Source of the DNA: Thermodesulfobacteriota bacterium
GTDB taxonomy: Bacteria; Desulfobacterota; Syntrophorhabdia; Syntrophorhabdales; JANXAF01
Assembly: GCA_025062045.1 (NCBI GenBank)
Contig: JANXAF010000004.1
Coordinates: forward strand, 62,001-126,000
DNA: 64,000 nt
Direction: 5' to 3'
How positions within the stretch are numbered: the first letter of the stretch is position 1; each line of letters begins with the position of its first letter. Made by a program: the position numbers and the translations under genes. Below are positions 29,310 to 38,135 of this stretch, piece by piece. The notes under the pieces were generated by a model that had not been told where the DNA came from, searched no databases, and saw only the letters and a list, made by a program, of their open reading frames with translations.

Positions 29310-31425
29310 CGACATCCTAGAGGAAGTTCAAAAGTACAATCCGAACGCGGACTTTGAGCTACTTAAAAAAGCGTACGTCTTTTCCGCACAAGCCCACAGG
29401 GGAAAACTAAGACTTTCCGGAGAACCGTACCTCGTCCATCCGCTAGCTGTTGCATACATCCTGGCAAAAATGAATCTTGACATTCCAAGCATCGTTTCTG
29501 GACTATTACACGACACGATAGAAGACACGCACGTAAAGAAAGAAGATATAGAGCAACATTTCGGGTCCGAGATCGCCTCCCTCGTAGATGGTGTTACAAA
29601 GATAAGCAGGATAGATGTAAAACCACACGAGGACACAAAGGCAGAGACACTAAGGAAAATGATAGTGGCAATGGGCAAAGACATAAGGGTCATCCTGATT
29701 AAATTGGCCGATAGGTATCACAATATGCAGACGCTCAATTTCATGCCGTGGCAGAAGCAGGTGGAGATTGCAAAGGAGACTTTAGAAATATACGCGCCTC
29801 TAGCACATAGGCTTGGTATAGAATGGCTTAAGGGAGAATTGGAGGATCTTGCATTCAAGTATCTCTATCCAAAAGAGTACAAAAGCATAACGGACAGGCT
29901 AAAAAGGACTAGAAAGGAAACGGAAGCATACATAAATGAAGTAGTAACTGCCGTTAAGGAGAAATTCCACGAGTACAAGCTAGAGGCTGAAATTCAAGGA
30001 AGGGTAAAGCGAGTATATAGCATCTACCGAAAGATGAAGCAGGAAAACAAAGATTTAGAAGATATATACGATCTAATAGCGTTCAGGGTCATAGTTGATA
30101 CGGTAAAAGAATGTTACCTTGCACTCGGAATAATCCATTCTTTCTTCAAACCGATTCCTGGCAAGTTTACCGATTACATAGCCATGCCAAAATCTAACAT
30201 GTATCAGTCGCTCCACACAAAAGTGATAGGATTGCACGGCGAAAAGATCGAATTTCAGATACGAACAAAAGAGATGCACAAAATAGCTGAAGAAGGTATA
30301 GCTGCCCACTGGAAGTACAAGGAAGGCAAAGTCTTCGATCCAAAAGAGGAGAAGATTTTCTCGTGGCTTAGAAGGATGATAGAATCGATAAGCGAGCTCA
30401 AAGATGGCAAAGAGATAATGGAAGCGGTAGCAGAGGATCTTTTCCCCGAAGAGATATACGTTTTTACTCCAAAAGGTGATGTAAAGGAATTACCCAGGGA
30501 TTCAACACCTATCGATTTCGCCTACGCGATTCACACGGAGCTTGGTCACCACTGTGTTGGTGCAAAGGTGAACGGGCGGCTCGTCCCTTTAAAATACAAG
30601 CTCAAAAGTGGCGATACGGTCGAAATAATAACATCTCCTTCTCAGACACCGAGCAAAGACTGGTTAGCATTTGTGAAAACGTCACGGGCAAAAACCAAGA
30701 TACGACAGTTTTTAAAAGCGAAACAGAGGGAACAGAGTATAGAACTGGGAAAGAGTTTACTCGAAAAAGAATGTTTGAGGAAGAATCTAAGTCTCTCCAA
30801 GATTATAAAGTCCGGAGAACTAAAAAATGTGGCAAAAGAGTTCGGGTTTGAGGAGGTGGATGATCTTTTTGCCTCCATTGGGTACGGACTCTATACCCCG
30901 CTGCAGGTACTCGGTAGACTATTGCCAGAATCTGAAAAGCAGACTAGTCCAGCGAAAGTTGCAAAAGAGAAAAATAAGGTAAGAGAAGCTCCAATCAGAG
31001 TAAAAGGGGTCGATGGCCTTGTTGTTAGGTTTGCGCGTTGTTGTAGCCCTATCCCGGGCGATAAAATATTCGGTTTTATAACGAGGGGGAGGGGCCTTAC
31101 GATTCACACGGAGGACTGCCCCAATTGTCACTCGTACGATGAACAGAGGAAAATAGACGTGATCTGGGATTCGGAGGAAGGGAAGACATATCCTGTGAAA
31201 CTGAGAATCTACGGAATAGACAGAAAGGGGCTTCTCTCAGACATAAGTACCGCGATAAGCACAAACAAAGTGAACATACTCAACGCTCATGCGATGTCCT
31301 ATCCTGACAAAACGGCAGTAGGGATTTATGAGGTTGAGATTGAAAACTTATCCCAACTGAACCGAATGATAAAGTCCATCCTTAGGATCAAAGGTGTAAA
31401 AAGCGTCGAAAGGTTAAGACACTGA
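29296..31425 (+). CDS. Bifunctional (p)ppGpp synthetase/hydrolase (Rel/SpoT)
   Basis: Stringent-response enzyme, 709 aa. HD hydrolase domain with the catalytic HDTIEDT intact; synthetase domain with DYIAMPK, YQSLHT and EFQIRT; TGS domain (about residue 390: EIYVFTPKGD); a helical and zinc-finger region with RCCSPIPGD; and a C-terminal ACT domain (VKLRIYGIDRKGLL). Intact HD plus synthetase motifs argue for the long bifunctional type. Starts inside the receiver-cyclase gene (14-bp overlap) and ends adjacent to the convergent rpmB. Confidence 0.95.
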   Translation: MVRFNDILEEVQKYNPNADFELLKKAYVFSAQAHRGKLRLSGEPYLVHPLAVAYILAKMNLDIPSIVSGLLHDTIEDTHVKKEDIEQHFGSEIASLVDGVTKISRIDVKPHEDTKAETLRKMIVAMGKDIRVILIKLADRYHNMQTLNFMPWQKQVEIAKETLEIYAPLAHRLGIEWLKGELEDLAFKYLYPKEYKSITDRLKRTRKETEAYINEVVTAVKEKFHEYKLEAEIQGRVKRVYSIYRKMKQENKDLEDIYDLIAFRVIVDTVKECYLALGIIHSFFKPIPGKFTDYIAMPKSNMYQSLHTKVIGLHGEKIEFQIRTKEMHKIAEEGIAAHWKYKEGKVFDPKEEKIFSWLRRMIESISELKDGKEIMEAVAEDLFPEEIYVFTPKGDVKELPRDSTPIDFAYAIHTELGHHCVGAKVNGRLVPLKYKLKSGDTVEIITSPSQTPSKDWLAFVKTSRAKTKIRQFLKAKQREQSIELGKSLLEKECLRKNLSLSKIIKSGELKNVAKEFGFEEVDDLFASIGYGLYTPLQVLGRLLPESEKQTSPAKVAKEKNKVREAPIRVKGVDGLVVRFARCCSPIPGDKIFGFITRGRGLTIHTEDCPNCHSYDEQRKIDVIWDSEEGKTYPVKLRIYGIDRKGLLSDISTAISTNKVNILNAHAMSYPDKTAVGIYEVEIENLSQLNRMIKSILRIKGVKSVERLRH

Positions 31426-31617
31426 TCATATAGCCTTCTGAACTTTCCCCCTCTTTATACACTTGGTACAGACCCTTGCTTTTCTTTTTGTCTTTCCATC
31501 GATTATGGTTATGTTTTGTAAATTCGGAAGCCATACCCTCTTTGTCCTATTATTGGCATGGGATACATTGTAGCCGACCTGCCTTCCTTTTCCACAAATT
31601 TCACAGGTCCTTGCCAT
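31426..31617 (-). CDS. rpmB: 50S ribosomal protein L28
   Basis: 63 aa from ATG 31617, which has GGAGGAG just ahead; the longer frame to 31701 only adds leader sequence. Motifs: [29 protein letters not shown] and a C-terminal CTKC. The two CxxC pairs suggest the zinc-binding form. It has its own promoter inside the end of the oxoamine synthase gene. Confidence 0.95.
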   Translation of the reverse strand: MARTCEICGKGRQVGYNVSHANNRTKRVWLPNLQNITIIDGKTKRKARVCTKCIKRGKVQKAI

Positions 31618-31651
31618 GACTCCTCCGAGCGCGTAGATCTTGAAGTTTCGT

Positions 31652-31680
31652 ATTTTATAACTTGTCTCATACCATGTCAA
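31652..31680 (-). promoter_or_regulatory. Sigma70 promoter of rpmB
   Basis: Minus strand TTGACA (31680-31675), 17-bp spacer, TAAAAT (31657-31652): consensus -35 and near-consensus -10, in the 70-bp gap before rpmB, giving a leader of roughly 25-30 nt with a GGAGG site. Confidence 0.65.
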
Positions 31681-31687
31681 GTAAGCC

Positions 31688-32860
31688 CTATACGATTCCA
31701 AAAAACCGTGCGGACTTATAGAGCGTATCTATAATGTAGTCCAGTTCGGTCTTTGTAAATGCCCGAACAACTGTGAACCTGAGTCTCGAGGTGTTGGGAG
31801 GCACGGTTGGCGGTCTTATGGCTTGTATGAAAAGACCCTTCGACATGAGCATCCTCTGGAGCTTAACAGTCGTTCTGTCATCGCCGACGATTATTGGTAT
31901 TATTGGTCCAACACTTTCTTTTAGATTAAAACCTAAAGAGGTTAATCGGTCTCTCACGTAGTTTACGTTTTCCCAAAGTTGTCTAACTAATTCTTTATCC
32001 CCCCTTATTAAATTGAGAGCTTTATGTGCGGCCGCAACGATCGAAGGAGGAAGAGCCGTCGTATACATGAAAGTTTTTGCCCTGTTTATTAAAAGTCGAA
32101 TGGTATACGGATCGGAAAACACAGCCCCTCCAAAAGAGCCCAAAGCCTTTCCTAATGTGGCCATATGGATGTCGGCTGAGCCTTTTATCCCTAAGGCCTC
32201 TTCAACTCCAGAGCCGTCCTCGCCAAAGACACCGGTTCCGTGAGCATCGTCTACGATCGTGTAAAGCCCGTACCTCTCTTTTAAAGCCAAAATCTCCTTC
32301 AAGGGTGCTATGTCACCATCCATGCTGAAGATACTTTCTGTAACTATAAAGCCTTTTCCGTCTCTTTTTAACTCTTTTTTTATTAAGTCCTCCAAATGGT
32401 TTACGTCTCTGTGTCTATATATGACTTTTTTTGCCTTTGAGAGCCTCACCGCGTATATGAGACTCGAATGGTTAAGCTCATCTGTAAAGATCGTGTCCTT
32501 TTCGGTTGTGATGGTCGGTATTATTCCCATGTTTGCCATGTATCCACAAGAAAAGACAAGACACTTCTTGTAGCCTTTAAAATCGGCGAAATCTCTCTCA
32601 AAGATCTTTAGAATGTCTACACTTCCAGAAAGGCTTCTCGACGAACAGGAGCCAGCTCCGTACTCAAGGAGAGCATCCTTTGCGGCTTGAAGAACTACGG
32701 GATGGACATGGAGGGATAAGTAACTATTAGAACATAGATTGAGATACTCTTTGCCGTTGTACAGTATTTTTGTTGCGGATACCGGTTTTATGTACCTTAA
32801 GACCCTATAGTTTCCGGACTCTTTTATTTCGGATAAGATCGATTTTATACGATCGTACAT
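31688..32860 (-). CDS. Alpha-oxoamine synthase (BioF / KBL family), PLP enzyme
   Basis: 390-aa fold-type I PLP enzyme that condenses an amino acid with an acyl-CoA or splits 2-amino-3-oxobutyrate. The PLP Lys is Lys238 in [11 protein letters not shown]; the Asp and His contacts are in VDDAHGTG; the substrate segment [10 protein letters not shown] is typical. BioF (8-amino-7-oxononanoate synthase) and KBL cannot be separated from sequence alone. No bio or tdh genes are near. It lies 47 bp downstream of the radical SAM gene and is probably transcribed with it. Confidence 0.85.
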   Translation of the reverse strand: MYDRIKSILSEIKESGNYRVLRYIKPVSATKILYNGKEYLNLCSNSYLSLHVHPVVLQAAKDALLEYGAGSCSSRSLSGSVDILKIFERDFADFKGYKKCLVFSCGYMANMGIIPTITTEKDTIFTDELNHSSLIYAVRLSKAKKVIYRHRDVNHLEDLIKKELKRDGKGFIVTESIFSMDGDIAPLKEILALKERYGLYTIVDDAHGTGVFGEDGSGVEEALGIKGSADIHMATLGKALGSFGGAVFSDPYTIRLLINRAKTFMYTTALPPSIVAAAHKALNLIRGDKELVRQLWENVNYVRDRLTSLGFNLKESVGPIIPIIVGDDRTTVKLQRMLMSKGLFIQAIRPPTVPPNTSRLRFTVVRAFTKTELDYIIDTLYKSARFFGIV

Positions 32861-32907
32861 GGCCGTAAATTTTACAGGCTTGGAATTTTAAGTTCAACTC
32901 AAAAAGG

Positions 32908-34005
32908 TTAAGACCCTTTTATGAGGTGCACGTTTCCTATCCTTACGTTTTTTAGTCCCTGAGCTTTTGCTGCCTCAAAACACGCCATTATGAGATCACG
33001 ACTGACGAATGGAAGATCGTTCATGTAAAAATGGGGGTAAAAGGCTAAAATCGCGTAAGGGATCTTATCGTTTATCTCTGCGATAAGACCTGCTATTTTG
33101 GCGATCTCGTCCTCCTCCACGTAACCTGGCACAACAAGGGTACTTGCCACAACAGGCGGGGGTTCTGGCCTCAAAGAGAATCTTTTGGCAACTGAGATAA
33201 AATTCGCGAAGGTGAGCTCGTTATCCATACCGGTTATCGCCCTGTGTATCTTTTTGTCGTAAGCTTTAAGATCGAATTTTATGCATCCGCCACTCCTAAG
33301 GCAAAGCTCAAAGGCCTCATCGAGAAGGGCAGGGTTCATGGATCCATTAGTCTCGAAACATATCCTTAGGATCCTGTTTTTACTCTTTTTTAGCGCCAGT
33401 TTTGAGAAAGCTATTGCAAAAGGCATCTGGCAGCTAGGATCACCCCCGAAAAAACAGATACAACTAGTCTTATCGTCGATCTCCTCAAGCAATGTTTCTT
33501 TGCTAACTCGAATGGACTTTTTCGTTTCAATGCGATAATGCCAGTTTTGGCAGTAAAGGCAGTTAAAAGAACACGCACAGAAAAAAACGGCAAGATTTTT
33601 GTAACCGTATTCGGGCCCTTTTCTGTAAGCGTGCTTTGGATATCCAGTTCCGGTTCCCCCTGCACAAACCCAGTCGGCGACGCAATTGGTAGGCAGAGGA
33701 TCGTGATAGAATTGGAGATTTGCGTAATCCTGGGTATAAGTGAGAAAATGCTTTTCCTTTTCTCTTAAGCCACAGTATCCTCTGTCCAAATCTCCAATTA
33801 CGCACTCATTTCCACATATGTTGCATCTCACACCACCTTCTGACTTGGGAGGCTTCTTCGGAAGGCCAAACTTAGTTCTCGATAGTTCGTGGGCCTTCTC
33901 AATGTGTTCTAAAGCTTCGTCCTTCTCGATTATGCAACTTTTACAGACACCTAAAAAGGAGGAAATATCTCTATTTTTTTTACCGCACAGTTGGCATAAA
34001 CCCAC
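32908..34005 (-). CDS. Radical SAM protein with N-terminal zinc-ribbon (PflA-like)
   Basis: 365 aa. Residues 1-30 hold CxxC pairs (C4, C7, C21, C24) like a zinc ribbon; a second Cys group lies at 61-78 (CNICGNEC...GYC). The radical SAM cluster motif is C145-x3-C149-x2-C152, followed by FGGDPS. Such proteins resemble pyruvate formate-lyase activating enzymes and the AmmeMemoRadiSam group; no glycyl-radical enzyme is nearby, so the target is unknown. The GTG start lies 7 nt from a TATAAT box with no ribosome site. It is divergent from the hydrogenase operon. Confidence 0.85.
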   Translation of the reverse strand: MGLCQLCGKKNRDISSFLGVCKSCIIEKDEALEHIEKAHELSRTKFGLPKKPPKSEGGVRCNICGNECVIGDLDRGYCGLREKEKHFLTYTQDYANLQFYHDPLPTNCVADWVCAGGTGTGYPKHAYRKGPEYGYKNLAVFFCACSFNCLYCQNWHYRIETKKSIRVSKETLLEEIDDKTSCICFFGGDPSCQMPFAIAFSKLALKKSKNRILRICFETNGSMNPALLDEAFELCLRSGGCIKFDLKAYDKKIHRAITGMDNELTFANFISVAKRFSLRPEPPPVVASTLVVPGYVEEDEIAKIAGLIAEINDKIPYAILAFYPHFYMNDLPFVSRDLIMACFEAAKAQGLKNVRIGNVHLIKGS

Positions 34006-34012
34006 GTTTTTA

Positions 34013-34018
34013 ATTATA
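34013..34018 (-). promoter_or_regulatory. -10 box of the radical SAM gene
   Basis: A perfect TATAAT on the minus strand (34018-34013), 7 nt before the GTG at 34005. No good -35 is seen at 16-18 bp; the region overlaps the divergent hydrogenase promoter. Confidence 0.45.
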
Positions 34019-34039
34019 GTTCATTTTTTCACATTTTTC

Positions 34040-34067
34040 TTGACAAAGAAATTCTACATAACATAAC
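34040..34067 (+). promoter_or_regulatory. Promoter of the hydrogenase-metVF operon
   Basis: TTGACA (34040-34045), 16-bp spacer, CATAAC (34062-34067), then a leader with the strong site AAAGGAGG before ATG 34112. The -10 is weak, which could mean activator dependence. Confidence 0.5.
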
Positions 34068-34111
34068 TTTTTCGCGTAAAAGAGCCAGTCTATTTTTCGA
34101 AAGGAGGAAAA

Positions 34112-34981
34112 ATGGGAGAAGTTTTGGAGGTTCCTGCAATATGGATACAGGCTGCAGGATGTACAGGATGTTCCATATCGATTCTTAACGCGGACTACCC
34201 TAATATAAAGAATCTTCTCATCGATGAGGTTCTTCCTAAAAAGCACATAAATCTGAGATTCCATCCAAACATCATGGCAGGACAGGGTGAGGCAATCCTT
34301 GAGGTGCTAAAGGAGACAAGTACGGAAAAAAAAGGAAAGTATCTTCTTATCATTGAGGGGGCAGTCCCCACAAAGGATAACGGCATATACGGTGTTATTG
34401 GGGAAAGGGAAGGAAAACCAATAACGATGCTCGAATGGATAAGAGAACTATCCGCCTCGGCAATGGCCGTTGCAGCATTAGGGTCCTGTGCTACTTTTGG
34501 GGGTATCCCAAAAGCTAGGCCCAATCCGACCGGTTGTAAGTCTGTGGGAGAAATCTTAGAAGAGTACGGAATTAAGACACCCTATGTTAACATCCCCGGC
34601 TGTCCTCCCCACCCAGATTGGTTTGTCGGTACTCTGGCAAGCATCTTATTGATGGGGCTTCCAAGGGAAGAGGATCTCGATGAGCTGAGAAGACCGAAGC
34701 TATTCTTCTCCCAGACGATTCATGAGAACTGTCCAAGAAGGGCTTACTACGATGAGAGAAAGTTTGCAAAAAAGTTTGGAGAACCTGGCTGCCTTTATGA
34801 GCTTGGATGCAGGGGACCTGTCACGTACTCAGATTGTCCGGTAAGAATGTGGAACGGCAGAGTAAATTGGTGTGTCGGATCGGGCGCAACGTGCATCGGA
34901 TGTTGTTCAGAGGGATTCCTCGATGAGATCTCTCCGATTTACGTCAAATTAGAAGAAGCTGAATTTCCCAAGGAGGTATAA
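34112..34981 (+). CDS. [NiFe] hydrogenase small subunit (group 1-like, no Tat signal)
   Basis: Electron-transfer subunit with three Fe-S clusters, 289 aa. The proximal cluster starts at C17-x-x-C20 (AAGCTGCS), with ALGSCATFGG and IPGCPPHPDW supplying the other ligands. The distal site (IHENC, GCLYELGC) and the medial site (DCPVRMW, WCVGSG, CIGCC) follow in the order of group 1 uptake hydrogenases. Those normally have a Tat leader with RRxFxK; here the strong ribosome site fixes ATG 34112 and the mature domain starts at once, so the enzyme should stay in the cytoplasm. The stop is directly followed by the large-subunit ATG. Confidence 0.93.
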   Translation: MGEVLEVPAIWIQAAGCTGCSISILNADYPNIKNLLIDEVLPKKHINLRFHPNIMAGQGEAILEVLKETSTEKKGKYLLIIEGAVPTKDNGIYGVIGEREGKPITMLEWIRELSASAMAVAALGSCATFGGIPKARPNPTGCKSVGEILEEYGIKTPYVNIPGCPPHPDWFVGTLASILLMGLPREEDLDELRRPKLFFSQTIHENCPRRAYYDERKFAKKFGEPGCLYELGCRGPVTYSDCPVRMWNGRVNWCVGSGATCIGCCSEGFLDEISPIYVKLEEAEFPKEV

Positions 34982-36541
34982 ATGGGAAGGATAGTTATAG
35001 ATCCTTTAACACGTATAGAAGGCCACCTAAAGATTGAAGTGGAGATAGAAGGTGGCACTGTGGTTCAGGCTAATAGTTCTGGGATGCTATTTAGAGGCTT
35101 AGAGATAATACTTAAAGGGAGGGACCCAAGGGATGCTCAGACTATAACGCAGAGGGTATGCGGAGTCTGTCCCACTCCCCATGCCATGGCGGCAGCCCTT
35201 AACCTCGATTCGGCTTTCGGAATCGACGATAAAATTCCCGACAACGGTAGGATCATAAGGAATCTGATTCTTGGAGCTTCCGAACTGTCCGACCATGTTC
35301 TCCACTTTTATCATTTGTCTTCCCTCGATTATGTTGATGTGACGAAGATCAAAAGTTACGAGGGTAAAGATCCTTTTCTTACCTCGATAAAGAACTTCAT
35401 AAATAGAGGAGAACTCAGCCCCTTTGTTCCGAGGTATGAGGGGGATTATAGACTACCAGACAAATTGAACGAGGCTTTGGTAAGCCATTACATTGAAGCA
35501 CTCAACATAAGACGGAAAGGCCAGGAAATGGTTGCGATTTTCGGTGGAAAGATGCCGCATAATGTTGGGATACTTCCAGGGGGTGTGGCATCGATTCCTA
35601 CGCCAGATAATATCTCAAGCTTTTTATGGAGGCTAAAAGAGATAAAAGGATTTATTGAAAATGTGTACCTTCCCGATGTGATTGCTCTTGCTAAAGTATA
35701 TTCGGACTATTTTGAAATCGGAAAGGGTTGCGGAAGACTCCTATCATTTGGAGTGTACGACCTAGAAGGAAAGGAAAAAGATCTCACAAAAAGAAAGAGG
35801 TTCTATTCTTCCGGAAGAACTGACACGAGCATGACCTATTCGGAAATTGATCCTTCAAAGATCGCGGAGTATGTAAAGTACTCTTTTTACGAAGATTCAT
35901 CCACAGCCAGACATCCGAAGGACGGAATCACGGCTCCGAAACCAGAAAAAGCCGGTGCGTATTCATGGCTAAAATCTCCAAGATACGATGGGATGGTCTA
36001 TGAAGTGGGTCCCCTTGCCAGAATAATGGTGAACTACGCAAAGGGGAACGAGAAAGTGAGGAAACTTGTGGATTCTACTCTTTCTGAAATTGGTGTGAAG
36101 CTGGAAAACATGTTCTCAACGATGGGCAGACATCTGGCTCGGGCACTAGAGACGAAGCTTCTTAGTGAAGTTATGGAAGATTGGGTTTTGAGTTTAAAGA
36201 TAGGAGAGCCGTGCTACGTACCTTATGAGATTCCGGAAGAATCGGAAGGCATAGGACTACTTGAGGCAGCCCGGGGTGCATTGTGCCATGCCATAAGGAT
36301 AAAGGAAGGAAAGATCGAAAACTATCAGGTGATAACGCCTTCAACCTGGAACGTTTCACCAAAGGATGACAAGGATCAACCTGGAGCCCTTGAACAGGCG
36401 TTAATAGGGACAAAGATAAAGGATGAAAAAAACCCGTTCGAGATTGTAAGGATAGTAAGGTCTTTTGATCCCTGCCTAGCCTGTTCCATCCACTTGATAG
36501 ATGCACGGGGAAAAGAAAGAACGGCTTTTCGTATAACATAA
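34982..36541 (+). CDS. [NiFe] hydrogenase large (catalytic) subunit
   Basis: 519 aa, carries the Ni-Fe site that splits or makes H2. N-terminal IDPLTRIEGH; L1 motif RVCGVC with Cys60 and Cys63; L2 motif DPCLACSIH with Cys498, Cys501 and His504. Fifteen residues follow His504 and should be cut off by a maturation endopeptidase after Ni insertion; no such protease gene is in this window. Group 1-like by motif. It is 12 bp upstream of metV, so hydrogenase and reductase genes appear to form one operon. Confidence 0.94.
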   Translation: MGRIVIDPLTRIEGHLKIEVEIEGGTVVQANSSGMLFRGLEIILKGRDPRDAQTITQRVCGVCPTPHAMAAALNLDSAFGIDDKIPDNGRIIRNLILGASELSDHVLHFYHLSSLDYVDVTKIKSYEGKDPFLTSIKNFINRGELSPFVPRYEGDYRLPDKLNEALVSHYIEALNIRRKGQEMVAIFGGKMPHNVGILPGGVASIPTPDNISSFLWRLKEIKGFIENVYLPDVIALAKVYSDYFEIGKGCGRLLSFGVYDLEGKEKDLTKRKRFYSSGRTDTSMTYSEIDPSKIAEYVKYSFYEDSSTARHPKDGITAPKPEKAGAYSWLKSPRYDGMVYEVGPLARIMVNYAKGNEKVRKLVDSTLSEIGVKLENMFSTMGRHLARALETKLLSEVMEDWVLSLKIGEPCYVPYEIPEESEGIGLLEAARGALCHAIRIKEGKIENYQVITPSTWNVSPKDDKDQPGALEQALIGTKIKDEKNPFEIVRIVRSFDPCLACSIHLIDARGKERTAFRIT

Positions 36542-36553
36542 GGAGGATGGGAG

Positions 36554-37201
36554 ATGCTTATTTCGAAACAGAAACCCCTTGAAGAAATTATGGAATACAT
36601 AGAGGGAGAAAAGAAAGTATTTTTAGTCGGATGTAAGGGATGCGCAGAGGGTTGGGAGAGCGGAGGAGAAAGGGAGATATTAGAAATGAAAAAAAAGCTT
36701 GAGGAAAAAGGAAAGATAGTTACAGGACACGTTGTTGTAGATATGCTCTGTGATAAGGCACTTTCAGCAATTAAGTTGAAAAATTTCAAAAAGAAGATAG
36801 ACGAGGCAGACTCCTTGATAGTATTTACAGACGGGGCTGGAGTCCAAGTGGTAGCTGAACTCGTAAAAAAGATGGTTCATCCAGGGTGTAATACGATATC
36901 ATCAGGAGGAGCCCACGCTGAATGGAAAGGTGCTGAAAGGTGTATGGAATGTGGAAATTGTGTCCTCGAATACACAGGAGGGTTATGTCCTATCGCCAGG
37001 TGTTCAAAGCATATACTTAATGGACCATGCGGTGGTTCCCAATACGGAAAATGCGAGGTTGACGAGACTATCCCGTGCGTATGGCACCTAATATACGAAA
37101 GGTTGAAGGAGATCGGTCGGTTAGATAAGATGGAGATGTTCGTAGCTCCTAAAGACTGGAGTTTAAGCCTTATAGCCGGTCCGCCTGTAAAAAGGTTCTA
37201 G
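36554..37201 (+). CDS. MetV-like methylene-THF reductase C-terminal-domain protein (hydrogenase-linked)
   Basis: 215-aa zinc/Fe-S protein of the MTHFR_C family, the MetV partner that feeds electrons to MetF in acetogens. Cys motifs: VGCKGCAEGWESGGE near residue 26, then CMECGNC and CPIARC...GPCGGSQYGKCEV in the C-terminal half. A GGAGGAT ribosome site precedes ATG 36554. It sits between the hydrogenase large subunit (12 bp) and metF (10 bp). A second copy is at 42040-42693. Confidence 0.88.
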   Translation: MLISKQKPLEEIMEYIEGEKKVFLVGCKGCAEGWESGGEREILEMKKKLEEKGKIVTGHVVVDMLCDKALSAIKLKNFKKKIDEADSLIVFTDGAGVQVVAELVKKMVHPGCNTISSGGAHAEWKGAERCMECGNCVLEYTGGLCPIARCSKHILNGPCGGSQYGKCEVDETIPCVWHLIYERLKEIGRLDKMEMFVAPKDWSLSLIAGPPVKRF

Positions 37202-37211
37202 GAGGTAAGAA

Positions 37212-38135
37212 ATGAAGACGAAAAGTAACCTTGAGAGGGTTTTGAACGCCGGTTATTTTGCAGTTACGGCAGAAGTCGGTCCACCCCAGAGCGCGGATCC
37301 CGAAGTTATAAGAAAGAAGGCCAAGCTTCTTTCCGGTTACGTAGACGGGTTTAACGTCACAGACGGTCAAACTGCGGTCGTAAGAATGGCAAGCTGGGCC
37401 GCCTGCTTGATCGGAAAGGAGTTTGGGCTAGATCCAATAGTGCAGATGACCTGCCGTGACAGAAATAGAATTGCACTACAAATGGACATATTGGGTATAG
37501 CGGCTTTAGGTATAAATAATGTCCTCTGCCTTACGGGTGATCACCCGAAGTTCGGCAACCATCCCCATGCTAAAGGTGTCTACGATATAGATTCTGTACA
37601 GCTCATAAAGATCGTAAAGGATATGAGGGACGAAAAAAAGTTTCAGAATGGAGAACCGATTCCTTACGAGCCGAGACTCTTTATAGGTGCTGCCGAGAAT
37701 CCTTTTGCTGATCCTTTTGAATTCAGAGTCCTAAGACTCAAAAAGAAAATTGAGGCAGGTGCTGATTTTATTCAGACGCAGATAATTTACAATGTCCCCA
37801 AGTTCAAAGAGTGGATGAAGAGGGTGTGCGACTTGGGCTTACACGAGAAAGTCAAGATTATAGCGGGCGTATCGCCGTTAAAATCTGTAGGTGCTGCAAA
37901 ATACATGAAGACAAAGATACCGGGAATGGATGTGCCCGACGAGATAATTACAAGACTCCAAGGCGTTCCCAAGGATCAGGTGCCAAAGGAAGGGATAAGG
38001 ATTTGCGTGGACATAATAAACGAGCTCAAAGAGGTTAAAGGTGTAGCAGGAGTCCACATAATGGCTATAGAGTGGGAAGAGACTGTACCGGAGATCGTGG
38101 AAGCGGCAAACCTCTATCCAAGACCTAAGTTCTAA
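37212..38135 (+). CDS. metF: Methylenetetrahydrofolate reductase MetF (hydrogenase-linked copy)
   Basis: TIM-barrel flavoprotein, 307 aa, reducing methylene-THF to methyl-THF (or the reverse) in the methyl branch of the Wood-Ljungdahl pathway. TAEVGPPQ, MTCRDRNRIALQ, NVLCLTGDHP, and GADFIQTQ...AGVSP mark the FAD and folate sites. It has no C-terminal regulatory domain and needs MetV as electron partner. Last gene of the hydrogenase operon; its stop overlaps the convergent regulator stop by 4 bp. Confidence 0.92.
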   Translation: MKTKSNLERVLNAGYFAVTAEVGPPQSADPEVIRKKAKLLSGYVDGFNVTDGQTAVVRMASWAACLIGKEFGLDPIVQMTCRDRNRIALQMDILGIAALGINNVLCLTGDHPKFGNHPHAKGVYDIDSVQLIKIVKDMRDEKKFQNGEPIPYEPRLFIGAAENPFADPFEFRVLRLKKKIEAGADFIQTQIIYNVPKFKEWMKRVCDLGLHEKVKIIAGVSPLKSVGAAKYMKTKIPGMDVPDEIITRLQGVPKDQVPKEGIRICVDIINELKEVKGVAGVHIMAIEWEETVPEIVEAANLYPRPKF

